44,401 nt of DNA from Alphaproteobacteria bacterium (GCA_018819265.1 JAHJQI010000005.1:1-44401); one strand, 5' to 3'. Positions 16,551-25,592 are shown, counted from the stretch's first letter. The notes: generated by a model from the letters alone, not told the origin. Translations and numbers: made by a program.

Positions 16551-17386
16551 AGATCACGCTTCCCGGCTCCGGCCCGATCCTGTGCTTTGGCGGCCCGTAT
16601 TCGAACCTGCAGGCGAGCGAGGCCATGCGGGCCGAGGCCCAGCGCCTCGACATTCCACCCGACCGGGTCATCTGCACCGGCGACATCGTCGCCTACTGCG
16701 CCAACCCGAATGAGACGGTCGATCTGATCCGCGCGTGGGGCTGCCACGTCATCAAGGGAAATTGCGAAGAGCAACTGGCACAGCGGGCCGGTGATTGCGG
16801 TTGCGGGTTCGGCGAGGGAACCGCATGCGATCTCCTCTCGAACAGCTGGTACGCGTTTGCCGACCAGACCTTGCGCGACGACTTGCGGGCGTGGATGGAA
16901 GAGCTTCCCGCCACGCTCACCTTCGACTTAGCCGGACGTCGCGCCCGCGTCATCCACGGCGGCGTCCGCGAGAACAGCCGTTTCATCTTCGCTTCGACAC
17001 CGGCTGCCGAAAAGGCATCCGAACTGGACGAAGCCGCGGCCGATTTCGTCATTTCCGGACATTGCGGGATACCCTTCGTCCAACATGTCGGAAAACGCAT
17101 CTGGTTCAACCCCGGCGTCATCGGCATGCCCGCCAACGACGGTACCGCGGATGGTTGGTACGGCCTCATCGAGGGCACACCCGACTACGGCGGCCTGCGG
17201 TTCAGCGTCAGACGGCTCGGCTACGACGCGATCGGCGCTGCGGCAGCCCTCGGCCTGTCCGGACATGCCAACGGCTATGCCGAAGCCCTTCTGAGCGGGC
17301 TATGGCCAAGCCTCGACGTGCTGCCGGCCAAAGAACGCGCCGCGACCGGCCAACGCATCGCCGCGGAGGCTTTCCTGCTGGCCTGA
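16547..17386 (+). CDS. Metallophosphoesterase-family protein lacking the N-terminal DxH
   Basis: Protein of 279 residues with a calcineurin-type phosphoesterase plan: GDIVAYCANPNETVDLI (GDxx), VIKGNCEE (GNxx), VIHGG, and ISGHCGIPF followed by FNPGVIGMPAND, matching the later metal-binding blocks. The first block, normally SDxHGN, reads FGGPYSN, so both the Asp and His that hold metal 1 are missing. This looks like a fixed property of a particular alphaproteobacterial subfamily rather than a random loss, from memory of similar sequences. The GNCEE segment also replaces the usual GNHD. It may be inactive or use a different metal arrangement. The ATG overlaps the stop of the isomerase gene. Confidence 0.85.
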   Translation: MKITLPGSGPILCFGGPYSNLQASEAMRAEAQRLDIPPDRVICTGDIVAYCANPNETVDLIRAWGCHVIKGNCEEQLAQRAGDCGCGFGEGTACDLLSNSWYAFADQTLRDDLRAWMEELPATLTFDLAGRRARVIHGGVRENSRFIFASTPAAEKASELDEAAADFVISGHCGIPFVQHVGKRIWFNPGVIGMPANDGTADGWYGLIEGTPDYGGLRFSVRRLGYDAIGAAAALGLSGHANGYAEALLSGLWPSLDVLPAKERAATGQRIAAEAFLLA

Positions 17387-17516
17387 TTCAAAGAGGGGTC
17401 GCCGGCTGACTCTTCACCGCGGATAACATCTGCGTCAGCCCTCCGAAACGTCCTAGCCATAACCCATTCGCCTCTGTTAGATGCCACGGTCTGCGCGGAA
17501 TATTCTGGAGATGTTA

Positions 17517-18923
17517 ATGGACAACCCCGTCGTCACACTTGCACTCATAACGGCGGCTGTCGCCCTGATCTCGGTGCGCTACTCGCCCAATGCACAGACG
17601 ACAGAGTCGTTCTACAAAGGCCACGATGCCTCCGGAAAAGTGCCGGGTGTCCTCGCGCTGACGTTCTCGCAGGTGACGACCTGGATCTTCGCCCGCTCCA
17701 TCATGAACGCCGCGATCCTCGGTTACTTCTACGGCATCGCCGGCGCGCTCTCCTACTCCGCCTACTACCTCTCATTCCTGACAGGGGCGGCGATCATTTC
17801 GAGCCTGCGCTTCCGCCACGGTTTCTCCAGCGTGCAGGAATTCCTCAGCGACCGCTTCGGCCTCGCCGGTACGACCAGCTACAACTTCGTCGTCGGCGTG
17901 CGCCTGCTGTCGGAAGTGTTCGCCAACCTCCTCGTCATCGGCCTGATTTTCGGCATGGACGGGTCGCAGGAGTATGTCGCCTCCATCATTCTCGTCGGCG
18001 CGGCGACACTCGGCTACTCGCTGCTCGGTGGGCTCAACGCCTCGATCCGTACGGACGCCATCCAGATGTCGCTGTTCCTGATCGTCCTCGGCGCCTTGAT
18101 GGCCGTCGCAATTGGGAGCGGTTCGTTCGACGTGCCGGCGATGATGTCGACTTCGGCCGACGCCGCAAACCCCGGCTGGGTTCTCCTGATCGTCGCGCTT
18201 CTGCAGGTCTGGAGCTATCCGCTGCACGATCCGGTTATGATGGACCGCGGCTTCATCGCCGACCGAAAGACGACGATGGCAAGCTTCTATCACGCCGCGT
18301 GGATCTCGGTCCTGTGCATCATGGCCTTCGGGCTGCTCGGCGTCTGGGCCGGTCTCAACAAGCTCGATGGGGAATCCTTCGTGCCGACGCTGACACGGCT
18401 GATCGGCAACTGGCCCATGCTGTTGTTCAACGTCGCCCTTGTCGTCTCCTGCATGTCGACGCTCGATTCGACATTTGCTTCGACGGCAAAGCTCGCGGTG
18501 GTCGACATGCGCCTCGGCAAGCCGACGGTCGCCAATGGGCGGATCGCCATGGCCGTGTTCATGCTCGGTGGATTGCTGATGGTGTTCTTCGGCTCGAAGG
18601 ATCTGTTCGGCGCGGTTGCCGTTTCCGGAACGGCCTCGATGTTCCTTGCCCCCGTCGTCTTTTTCTCCCTCTGGATGGGCCGGACCGATATCCCGGTGTG
18701 GAGCTATCTTGTCGCGTTCTTCAGCGCCATGGCGGCAGCCATCTTCTACTTTACCGAGTCGTCGGGATACACGAACCTGATCGGCCCGCTGACCGGCCTT
18801 GAGCACAAGTACTCAAAGCTCCTGGCGCTCTCGGCTCTGACGCTGGCGATCGGCTGCGGCGCCTTCGCCCTCGGCATGGTTACAGGCGGCGCCCGCCCCC
18901 GCCTCGCTTCCGGCAGGACTTGA
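17517..18923 (+). CDS. Sodium:solute symporter (SSS family)
   Basis: Membrane protein of 468 residues with about 13 hydrophobic segments, fitting the solute:sodium symporter (LeuT-fold) family. Recognisable blocks are the early VRYSPNAQTTESFYKG, FSQVTTWIFARSIMNAA in the first core helix, GYSLLGGLNASIRTDAIQM and later SCMSTLDSTFASTAKLAVVDM, which includes the conserved Ser/Thr-rich sodium-site region. ATG at 17517 has GGAG 6 nt upstream; an ATG at 17511 is too close to that site. Substrates in the family range from sugars and proline to pantothenate and urea, and none is indicated here. It stands alone, 130 bp after the phosphoesterase-like gene. Confidence 0.92.
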   Translation: MDNPVVTLALITAAVALISVRYSPNAQTTESFYKGHDASGKVPGVLALTFSQVTTWIFARSIMNAAILGYFYGIAGALSYSAYYLSFLTGAAIISSLRFRHGFSSVQEFLSDRFGLAGTTSYNFVVGVRLLSEVFANLLVIGLIFGMDGSQEYVASIILVGAATLGYSLLGGLNASIRTDAIQMSLFLIVLGALMAVAIGSGSFDVPAMMSTSADAANPGWVLLIVALLQVWSYPLHDPVMMDRGFIADRKTTMASFYHAAWISVLCIMAFGLLGVWAGLNKLDGESFVPTLTRLIGNWPMLLFNVALVVSCMSTLDSTFASTAKLAVVDMRLGKPTVANGRIAMAVFMLGGLLMVFFGSKDLFGAVAVSGTASMFLAPVVFFSLWMGRTDIPVWSYLVAFFSAMAAAIFYFTESSGYTNLIGPLTGLEHKYSKLLALSALTLAIGCGAFALGMVTGGARPRLASGRT

Positions 18924-19032
18924 AGGGAAAAAGTTTCCGCGTTCAACGTGCCGGCGCAACGACGTTCATGTCGTGCTCATTTCAATTGTGGTGAAAATGG
19001 AATTCACCAATGAGGCCAAACGCGGTTTTGGT

Positions 19033-19043
19033 CCCCCCCCCCC
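19033..19043. repeat. Poly-C tract of 11
   Basis: Eleven consecutive C residues, 48 bp before the SH3 gene start and 109 bp after the symporter stop. Tracts of this length are prone to slipped-strand changes. It lies in untranslated DNA, so variation could alter promoter spacing but not a reading frame. It is also a place where sequencing length errors are common. Confidence 0.9.
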
Positions 19044-19091
19044 TGAAGCAGCGGAGGACCAGGGGCGGCCGAACGAGTGGAGATGAGCAAC

Positions 19092-19427
19092 ATGGAAGAC
19101 TTCAAACCCGCCGGCACTATTACATTCAATCGATTGATCTACGCCATGATCGCAATCGTGTTCCTGGTGATCCTCACCGATAACGGCCAAGCGCGAGAAC
19201 TCGAGTTCGACTGCGCCCACGGCCACGACACCTACAGGGTCCGCAACGTTGCCGACTGGGACGCGCTCAACATCCGCTCGCAGCCGCGGCCTGCTTTACG
19301 CGTCGTCGGCCGCATCGATGCGCATGGTTCCGGGGTGCATTGCCTTGGCCCTTGCAGCGGGATCTGGTGCCAGGTGAGCTGGCGCGGCATCGTTGGATGG
19401 ACCAACATGAAGTACCTAGGTGAATGA
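19092..19427 (+). CDS. SH3b-domain exported or anchored protein
   Basis: Protein of 111 residues with one hydrophobic segment near the N-terminus (about 12-28, LIYAMIAIVFLVILT) followed by a bacterial SH3-like domain (about 60-110). The SH3b signature is LNIRSQPRPALRVVGRIDAHG and GIWCQVSWRGIVGWTNMKYL. Four cysteines in the mature part (FDCAHG, VHCLGPCSG, WCQVS) may form disulfides in the periplasm. Such domains often bind cell-wall peptides. The start is uncertain: ATG at 19092 has GGAG about 10 nt upstream, while ATG at 19083 or GTG at 19077 would add three or five residues. It lies directly after the poly-C tract and ends inside a tandem-repeat block. Confidence 0.8.
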   Translation: MEDFKPAGTITFNRLIYAMIAIVFLVILTDNGQARELEFDCAHGHDTYRVRNVADWDALNIRSQPRPALRVVGRIDAHGSGVHCLGPCSGIWCQVSWRGIVGWTNMKYLGE

Positions 19428-19475
19428 TCGGCGGTGAATGATAGGCAGCGAATGATCCGCCGCCAATGATCCCCA
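19420..19475. repeat. Four tandem 14-bp repeats
   Basis: Four consecutive 14-bp units of the form GNNAATGATNNNNN, beginning GTGAATGATCGGCG and ending GCCAATGATCCCCA, with AATGAT invariant. The first unit overlaps the stop of the SH3 gene (TGA at 19425-19427). The block fills the gap between the convergent SH3 and queF genes, leaving 5 bp before the queF stop. Confidence 0.85.
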
Positions 19476-19480
19476 CCCGG

Positions 19481-19954
19481 TCAGCCGCGCCCGCGGTAGG
19501 GCGCAACTCCCTGGTCGGGAAGCCAAACGCCTTCCGGGCAGGCCCCCGACTGCCAGAACACGTCGATTGGAATACCGCCGCGCGGATACCAGTAGCCGCC
19601 GATGCGCAGGTAGTGGGGTTCCAGTAGGTCCACGAGCCTCTTGCCGATCGCCACGGTGCAATCCTCGTGGAATGCGCCGTGATTGCGGAAAGCCGACAGA
19701 TACAACTTCAAGGACTTCGATTCGACCAGCCACGCGTTCGGCACGTAGTCGATCACGAGATGGGCGAAATCGGGTTGACCGGTGACCGGGCAGAGCGAGG
19801 TGAATTCGGGCACGGTGAAGCGGGCGACATAGAACGTGTCGGCATGCGGATTTGCAACCCGCTCCAGCACCGCCCGACCGGGACTTTCGGGCATGGCCAC
19901 GTGGCGGCCGAGCTGATCGACGGCCGGCGGCGGGGTCTTATCGTGAGAAGCCAT
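19481..19954 (-). CDS. queF: NADPH-dependent preQ0 reductase
   Basis: Reduces the nitrile of preQ0 to the amine preQ1, the last free-base step of queuosine synthesis. The 157-residue protein is the short unimodular form of the tunnelling-fold family. The catalytic nucleophile is C55 and the proton donor D62 in [12 protein letters not shown]; the NADPH-binding motif is ESKSLKLYL (78-86), followed by FHEDC. Its start lies 2 nt after the queD stop, and the end of queD provides GGAG as the ribosome site, so the two are translationally linked. It is the last gene of the minus-strand order queC, 84-aa ORF, queE, queD, queF. Confidence 0.97.
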   Translation of the reverse strand: MASHDKTPPPAVDQLGRHVAMPESPGRAVLERVANPHADTFYVARFTVPEFTSLCPVTGQPDFAHLVIDYVPNAWLVESKSLKLYLSAFRNHGAFHEDCTVAIGKRLVDLLEPHYLRIGGYWYPRGGIPIDVFWQSGACPEGVWLPDQGVAPYRGRG

Positions 19955-19956
19955 GG

Positions 19957-20346
19957 TTACTCCGCCGCCATGGGCGTGTTGCCCGCCGAGGGGCCGTCAT
20001 AGACGCAACCTTCGTTGCAGCTGTCGCGGGCCACTTCGATGCGCGCCAGTCCGGGCAGCCGGTTGGCCAGCCGATGCCATAGCCACGCGGTGATACGCTC
20101 GAGCGTCGGGACTTCGAGCCCTTCGATCTCGTTGAGGAAGCGGTGATCGAGCGCCTCGCGCGCATCCGCGATCGCCACCGACAGGTCGTCGAAGTGCACG
20201 ATAACGCCACTGTCGGGATCGGGTTCGCCGGTGACCCAGATCCGGGCACGGAACGAATGGCCGTGCACGCGTGCGTTGGGATGCCCGGGCGGTGCGCTGG
20301 GCAGGTAGTGGGCGGCTTCGAAGGTAAAGTCCTTGTAGATTCTCAT
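19957..20346 (-). CDS. queD: QueD-family 6-carboxytetrahydropterin synthase-like protein
   Basis: Tunnelling-fold enzyme of 129 residues assigned to 6-carboxytetrahydropterin synthase, which makes the pterin intermediate from dihydroneopterin triphosphate. Zinc ligands H13, H28 and H30 (AAH, HGH) and the DH pair D67-H68 (ALDHRF) are present. However, the catalytic cysteine four residues before HGH (C27 in E. coli) is N24, and the C-terminal glutamate of the ETC motif is replaced (RDSC). Similar Cys-less relatives occur in other alphaproteobacteria as I recall, so it may be a variant class rather than a dead gene. It sits between queE and queF. The start has only a weak ribosome site. Confidence 0.9.
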   Translation of the reverse strand: MRIYKDFTFEAAHYLPSAPPGHPNARVHGHSFRARIWVTGEPDPDSGVIVHFDDLSVAIADAREALDHRFLNEIEGLEVPTLERITAWLWHRLANRLPGLARIEVARDSCNEGCVYDGPSAGNTPMAAE

Positions 20347-20443
20347 AGGCGCTATTTAGAGAACTTCATGGGCGACGGCCATAGGCTGCCGGGTGCTAAG
20401 ATTGGGACCGATGGCCTCAGTGAACGCCAACCTTGCCTGCCCG

Positions 20444-21073
20444 TCACGGGATGCCGATCAGCTTATGGGTCTGCAGCGACAGGCGCCATTGCGGGTGCTC
20501 CCGGCAGTAGGCAACCGCGGCTGCGGTATTTTTGACCGCGTCCGGTCCGTCCATCGGCTGCAGGTAACGGTAATTGAATTCGAGCCCTTCGACAGCTTCC
20601 GGCATGAGGCCGGGTTGCGGGTAGACGAGCTTCAATTCATCGCCGCTTCGCTGCACCAGGTCCGCCCCGGATTTCGGGCTGACACAGATCCAGTCGATTG
20701 CGCGCGGCACGGGAAGTGTGCCGTTGGTCTCGATAGCGATCTCGAAGCGCTCGCCGTGCAGGGCCGAAACGAGGGCATCGTCCACCTGCAGCATCGGTTC
20801 GCCGCCGGTCAATACCACGAGCCTGTCGCACAGTCCGCCCCGCCAGTGCGAGACGAGTGTGCGGACCAGCAATTCCGCCGTCGCGAATTTGCCGCCACTC
20901 ACGCCGCCCGTTCCGACGAAATCGGTGTCGCAGAAGCGGCAGACGGCGCTGGCGCGGTCGTCTTCGCGTCCCGACCACAGATTGCAACCGGCAAAGCGGC
21001 AGAAGATTGCCGCGCGCCCGGCATTGGTGCCCTCGCCCTGCAGCGTCAGAAAGATTTCCTTGACCTGGTACAT
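20444..21073 (-). CDS. queE: 7-carboxy-7-deazaguanine synthase
   Basis: Radical SAM enzyme of 209 residues that converts 6-carboxytetrahydropterin to 7-carboxy-7-deazaguanine in queuosine synthesis. The cluster motif is the QueE variant C-X14-C-X2-C: C30, C45 and C48 (AGC...VCRFCDTDF), with C25 nearby. EIFLTLQGEG (6-15) is the family N-terminus, LVVLTGGEPMLQ binds SAM, and IAIETNGT and VSPKSG follow. ATG at 21073 has AGG just upstream at short spacing; the longer upstream frame is low-complexity Arg/Thr/Pro and is discarded. It lies 25 nt after the 84-aa ORF and 97 nt before queD on the minus strand. Confidence 0.96.
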   Translation of the reverse strand: MYQVKEIFLTLQGEGTNAGRAAIFCRFAGCNLWSGREDDRASAVCRFCDTDFVGTGGVSGGKFATAELLVRTLVSHWRGGLCDRLVVLTGGEPMLQVDDALVSALHGERFEIAIETNGTLPVPRAIDWICVSPKSGADLVQRSGDELKLVYPQPGLMPEAVEGLEFNYRYLQPMDGPDAVKNTAAAVAYCREHPQWRLSLQTHKLIGIP

Positions 21074-21098
21074 GTTCCTCGAATGTGCGGCCAGCCGA

Positions 21099-21353
21099 CT
21101 ACGCCTGAGACTGAAGTTCGTCCCGCAGCATGGCAAGCTGGATCTCGGGGGCGGTCGCGGGCCAGCCCGCGATACCCGCCCGCCGGTACCAGTGCATGGC
21201 GTTGTCGTTGTCGCCCTGCTGGCGGTGCAGCGTCGCGTGAAAGAGATTGGCGCGCCTGTCGTTACCATGCTTCTGCACGAGTTTGTGCGTCGCCTCCCAG
21301 TCTCCCGACAAGGCCATATCGATGGCGCCGATCAGTTCTTCCCGGATCGCCAT
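21099..21353 (-). CDS. Small helical ORF inside the queuosine operon
   Basis: Protein of 84 residues starting at an ATG that lies inside the queC coding end (overlap about 22 nt in another frame). It is helical, with alternating helix-turn pattern resembling one or two TPR units: [21 protein letters not shown] and [24 protein letters not shown], then [13 protein letters not shown]. No catalytic motif, signal or TM segment is seen. Its tight packing between queC and queE implies co-expression and possibly a scaffolding or regulatory role in preQ0 synthesis, which is inference. Similar small ORFs follow queC in some alphaproteobacteria, to my recollection, but carry no function. Confidence 0.72.
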   Translation of the reverse strand: MAIREELIGAIDMALSGDWEATHKLVQKHGNDRRANLFHATLHRQQGDNDNAMHWYRRAGIAGWPATAPEIQLAMLRDELQSQA

Positions 21354-22063
21354 TTCTCGTAACCCTTCGCGCGCAATCCGCAGGCCGGGCAGGTCCCGCA
21401 ACCATAGCCCCAGGGGTGGCGCGTGGAACGCTCGCCCAGGTAACAGGTATGGGTATGCTCGACGATAAGCTCAATGAGGGCTGCCCCGCCAAGCTGTTCG
21501 GCGAGCGCCCAGGTCGCCGCCTTGTCGAGAACCATCAGCGGGGTCGCGATGTCGAACCGGCGGTCCATCGCCAGGGACAGGCTTTCTCCAAGACTGACGA
21601 GTGTCGCGTTACGGCAGTCGGGATAGCCCGAATAATCCGTTTCGCACATGCCGCCGACGAGGGTATCGATGCCACGCCGATAGGCGATGGCCGCCGCATA
21701 GGTGAAGAAGATGACGTTGCGCCCCGGCACGAATGTCGATGGAAGGCCGGCCTGCGTCATCACGATTTCCGCATCCCGCGTCAGCGCGGTATCGCTGATT
21801 GCCGCAAGCTCGGGCAGCGCCAGAACATGATCGCGGCCGATCCGCCCCACCCAGGCGGGCTCAATCGCGCCGATCCTGGAGAGCACCTCGTAGCGTGCCG
21901 ACAGTTCGATCCTGTGCCGCTGTCCGTAGTCGAACCCGACGGTCTCGACATGGTCGAAACGCGCCAGCGCCCATGCCAGGCAAACGGTCGAGTCCTGGCC
22001 GCCGGAAAACAGTACGAGGGCGTGCGTCGTCATCGGCTCCGCGCCATGCTTCTGATGCGCCAT
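21332..22063 (-). CDS. queC: 7-cyano-7-deazaguanine (preQ0) synthase
   Basis: ATP-dependent enzyme that converts 7-carboxy-7-deazaguanine to preQ0. The PP-loop SGGQDST is at 20-26 and the C-terminal zinc site is C207, C222, C225 and C228 ([16 protein letters not shown]). The central [17 protein letters not shown] and [14 protein letters not shown] are strong family blocks. Two starts are possible: ATG at 22063 (243 aa, AGG at good spacing) and ATG at 22033 (233 aa, closest to the usual length, GGAG but only 3 nt away). It heads the minus-strand que operon; four 16-bp repeats lie 17 bp upstream. Confidence 0.95.
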   Translation of the reverse strand: MAHQKHGAEPMTTHALVLFSGGQDSTVCLAWALARFDHVETVGFDYGQRHRIELSARYEVLSRIGAIEPAWVGRIGRDHVLALPELAAISDTALTRDAEIVMTQAGLPSTFVPGRNVIFFTYAAAIAYRRGIDTLVGGMCETDYSGYPDCRNATLVSLGESLSLAMDRRFDIATPLMVLDKAATWALAEQLGGAALIELIVEHTHTCYLGERSTRHPWGYGCGTCPACGLRAKGYEKWRSGKN

Positions 22064-22079
22064 CTTTTACCTGGACCGC

Positions 22080-22143
22080 GTTTCGCGAAGACCATGTTTC
22101 GCGTGGACTATGTTTCGCGAGGACTACGTTTCGCATGGACCGG
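22080..22143 (-). repeat. Four tandem 16-bp repeats upstream of queC
   Basis: Units at 22080-22095, 22096-22111, 22112-22127 and 22128-22143, each opening GTTTCGC on the plus strand and continuing with NNGGAC-type sequence (consensus GTTTCGCGNGGACTAT with one or two changes per unit). A partial GACCGC precedes the first. The block ends 17 bp before the queC start, so it lies in the promoter or 5' untranslated region. Exact 16-bp spacing suggests recent expansion or repeated binding sites. Confidence 0.85.
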
Positions 22144-22154
22144 TCGGCACCATA

Positions 22155-22187
22155 ACAAAAATGGGCTGCGCTGAAAGGCGCAGCCCG
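22155..22187 (-). terminator. Rho-independent terminator on the minus strand
   Basis: Minus strand: GGGCTGCGC, six-base loop, GCGCAGCCC, then ATTTTTGTTA. The 9-bp GC stem and U-tract are textbook. The nearest upstream minus-strand gene would have to start within about 350 bp, where only eno (plus strand) is coded, so this end must belong to a short transcript or to a que leader. Confidence 0.7.
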
Positions 22188-22305
22188 ATCTCGGGTGCTT
22201 GGGTAGCCCTGGGTAAGGGGCTAAGTCAGGGGCGCTGAGCGATGGGCCGTCTGGCCGTACCTGTCGTCATTTTTCAACGTGTCGCGACCGGTGTTCCGCT
22301 CTGCT
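22187..22305 (-). ncRNA. Candidate small RNA or que leader
   Basis: A minus-strand promoter-like pair, TTGCCA (plus 22335-22340) and TATCAA (plus 22311-22316) with 18-bp spacing, would start a transcript near 22305 that ends at the terminator at 22155-22187, giving an RNA of about 140-150 nt. Local pairing potential is seen (GGCC/GGCC near 22245-22256; CCCGA/TCGGG near 22183-22194). No protein-coding signal with a good start was found. The promoter is only a sequence match, so this is a weak call. A read-through product would continue into queC. Confidence 0.3.
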
Positions 22306-22314
22306 GCGCCTTGA

Positions 22315-23802
<1,488 letters not shown>

Positions 23803-23944
23803 ATCACTTGCGGCTCACGATCTGTCGACACATCTTCGCCGCAACCTTTAAGACGCTGTTAAAAAAGCAGAATTCATATGACCTTAAGGCCGGGGCTTTA
23901 CGGTGTTGCGCAGCCGAGTGTTCTGCGTATCGAAAAGGCCCAAA

Positions 23945-24262
23945 GTGTCCTACCGGCCAAGAAAAAAGTGGCGCGTCGTATGCTGGCAGCTGTTCATGCT
24001 GACCATTTGCTTCGGCCTGACCGGCTATTTCGCCTACCATACCGTCTCCGGCCGCTATGGGCTTGAGGCCCGTGCCGTACTCCTCGACCGCGCGACCGCA
24101 CTGGATTTCGAGGCCGGGGCGCTGCACAAGGCCGCTAGCCGTCTCCAGAACGAGATCGCGTTGCTTTCGCCCGACAGGCCCGATTCCGATCTCGTCGAGG
24201 AGATCGCCCGCGAGCTGCTCGGTTACGCCGATCCCGGCGATCGTCTCATCCGGGTGCGTTGA
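23945..24262 (+). CDS. ftsB: FtsB/DivIC-like septum formation initiator
   Basis: Bitopic division protein of about 105 residues: basic cytoplasmic start (SYRPRKKWR), one TM helix (about 13-32), then a periplasmic coiled coil (about 45-80) and the conserved tail LVEEIARELLGYADPGDRLI, typical of the FtsB/DivIC family in alphaproteobacteria. It links FtsL and FtsQ in the divisome. The start is GTG at 23945, with AAAAGG 6 nt upstream; GTG at 23903 would add 14 less plausible residues. Position after eno supports the assignment. The next 240 bp hold a palindromic repeat pair and then the DUF5076-like gene. Confidence 0.85.
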   Translation: MSYRPRKKWRVVCWQLFMLTICFGLTGYFAYHTVSGRYGLEARAVLLDRATALDFEAGALHKAASRLQNEIALLSPDRPDSDLVEEIARELLGYADPGDRLIRVR

Positions 24263-24322
24263 ACGTTCTTTCCGCACGGCATAAAACGCCCCTGCCGAAC
24301 TCGCCCCTGCGCGGAAAGTCTG

Positions 24323-24462
24323 CTAGAGCAACATCCGATCCAGGAATCGCCGAAGGCAATTCCCGGATCGGATGAAGTTGCTCTAGAATCATACAGCTAG
24401 AGCATCTCTATCCGACTATCGAAGCGCGAAAAGCGATCGCGTATAGTCGGATGATGCTCTAG
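24323..24462. repeat. CTAG-type palindrome pair, copy 3
   Basis: Left palindrome: CTAGAGCAACATCCGATCC (24323-24341) with GGATCGGATGAAGTTGCTC... to CTAG (ending 24385). Right palindrome: CTAGAGCATC (24397-24406) with CCGACTAT/ATAGTCGG inside and GATGATGCTCTAG (24450-24462) at the end. The two share the arm AGAGCA and are joined by AATCATACAG (24387-24396). Between ftsB and the DUF5076-like gene; could form hairpins in both transcripts. Confidence 0.85.
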
Positions 24463-24501
24463 TCCTGACCGGAACCTCAAGGATGGCGAAGGGTGAGGGC
24501 G

Positions 24502-24834
24502 ATGCATGACGACGACGATCTTGACGAACTGCCCGAGGAACTCGAACTTCCGGACGGCGTTGTCGGGGCCGAACAGGCCGTCGAGGTGCTGCGCGCCTGG
24601 GTTGCGGACGGGGCGCTGCACGTCATTTTCGACCCCGAAACGTTCCGCGACGACGTCTCGGAGTGGGGCCGGCTGTTATCCGATGTCGCCCAGCACGTCG
24701 CCAATGCCGTTGAAATGGACGGGCAGATGACGCGCGGCGAAGCCCTGTCAAAGATCCACGAAGCCTTCGATCTGAACATGCAAACCAGCGAAGCCGCCAT
24801 GCTGGGCCGCATCAAAGGGCGAACTGAGCACTGA
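24502..24834 (+). CDS. DUF5076-like protein
   Basis: Acidic protein of 110 residues. An acidic N-terminus (MHDDDDLDELPEEL) is followed by an alpha/beta domain with LRAWVADGALHVIFDPETF and WGRLLSDVAQHVANAV. It resembles the alphaproteobacterial DUF5076 family, which I recall as a neighbour of pyruvate dehydrogenase genes. ATG at 24502 is preferred over the in-frame GTG at 24493 because GAGG precedes it, although spacing is short. Here no dehydrogenase gene is adjacent, so it may be a remnant of a rearranged block. Its function is unknown. Confidence 0.7.
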   Translation: MHDDDDLDELPEELELPDGVVGAEQAVEVLRAWVADGALHVIFDPETFRDDVSEWGRLLSDVAQHVANAVEMDGQMTRGEALSKIHEAFDLNMQTSEAAMLGRIKGRTEH

Positions 24835-25043
24835 GCTGCGCCATCCCGACAAATTTATTCTGTGCGAGCACATGCAGCATGTGGCTGCAAGGGCACGCTC
24901 GAAGTAATTCCAATCGGCAACCCACGAAATTGCCTGTTTGCCAATATCCCTTCGTTCTTGCGGCGGGCGTTAACGAATGCTTCACACTTGAACACAAGCG
25001 GTTAGTTGATTCGCGCATGACCCAGAACACACGGGGAACCAAG

Positions 25044-25592
25044 ATGAAATTTCAGACAGTACTTGCAGGTTCGGCCATGACTCTGGCGCTGGCGCTCGCC
25101 GGCTGCGCCAGCGACGGCAGCCTGGCCCTCTCCACCGGCTCGATCAACGAACAGCCGCAACTGGCCAAGGCCCAGCGCATCGATCCCGCCTGCGTTTCGC
25201 TGATGGCGCGCATCGACGAACTGCGCAAGGAAGGCACTCCGGAACGACTCGCCAAGGTTGCAACCGGCAAAACCAAGACCGCCAGCGTGAAGCGGGAATC
25301 GCTCGCGCGCATGGCGGAACTGGACAAGGCCAATGGCGAATTCCAACAGAAGTGTTCGACGCTCGCGGCACCTGCCGGCGCCCCCGCTGCACCTGCTGCC
25401 GCGGCCGCAACGGATGCCAACGCCAAGACCGCTGCCGTCGCCGCAACCACTGCAGCACCAGCCGCCATCAGCACAGCCCCCGCTGTCAAGAAGGCAACCG
25501 CGCCTAAGGCTGCCGAGGTCACTAAGAAAGCGGCCGAGGTAACAACATCGGCGGTTACCGCTGCACCGAAAACCGTCGCCGCAGCACAATAA
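25044..25592 (+). CDS. Putative lipoprotein with Ala/Lys-rich tail
   Basis: Protein of 182 residues with a lipoprotein signal: hydrophobic LALALAGC, acylation at the Cys near residue 21. The middle part (about 45-110) is helical with a Cys at each end (PACVSLMARIDELRKEG ... FQQKC) and resembles the next gene's protein over the same span. The last 70 residues are very rich in Ala, Thr, Pro and Lys (repeated KKA, AEVT, APKA), likely an extended linker near the cell wall. The start was taken at ATG 25044, with GGGGA 8 nt upstream; ATG 25017 is possible. No family is recognised. Confidence 0.75.
   Translation: MKFQTVLAGSAMTLALALAGCASDGSLALSTGSINEQPQLAKAQRIDPACVSLMARIDELRKEGTPERLAKVATGKTKTASVKRESLARMAELDKANGEFQQKCSTLAAPAGAPAAPAAAAATDANAKTAAVAATTAAPAAISTAPAVKKATAPKAAEVTKKAAEVTTSAVTAAPKTVAAAQ

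Noticed and set aside
22064..22160. preQ1 riboswitch before queC
   Set aside because: No pseudoknot pattern or conserved preQ1-I, II or III sequence could be recognised; the region is filled by direct repeats.
20393..22174. Long plus-strand open frame of 593 codons across the queuosine genes
   Set aside because: It lies antisense to queC, queE and queD, which carry all their motifs; the translated frame is low-complexity and matches no family. A typical shadow in GC-rich DNA.
24869..24883. CACATG-CAG-CATGTG inverted repeat upstream of the lipoprotein gene
   Set aside because: A perfect 6-bp dyad could be an operator, but with no second copy, no known consensus and 160 bp distance to the start it is not supported.
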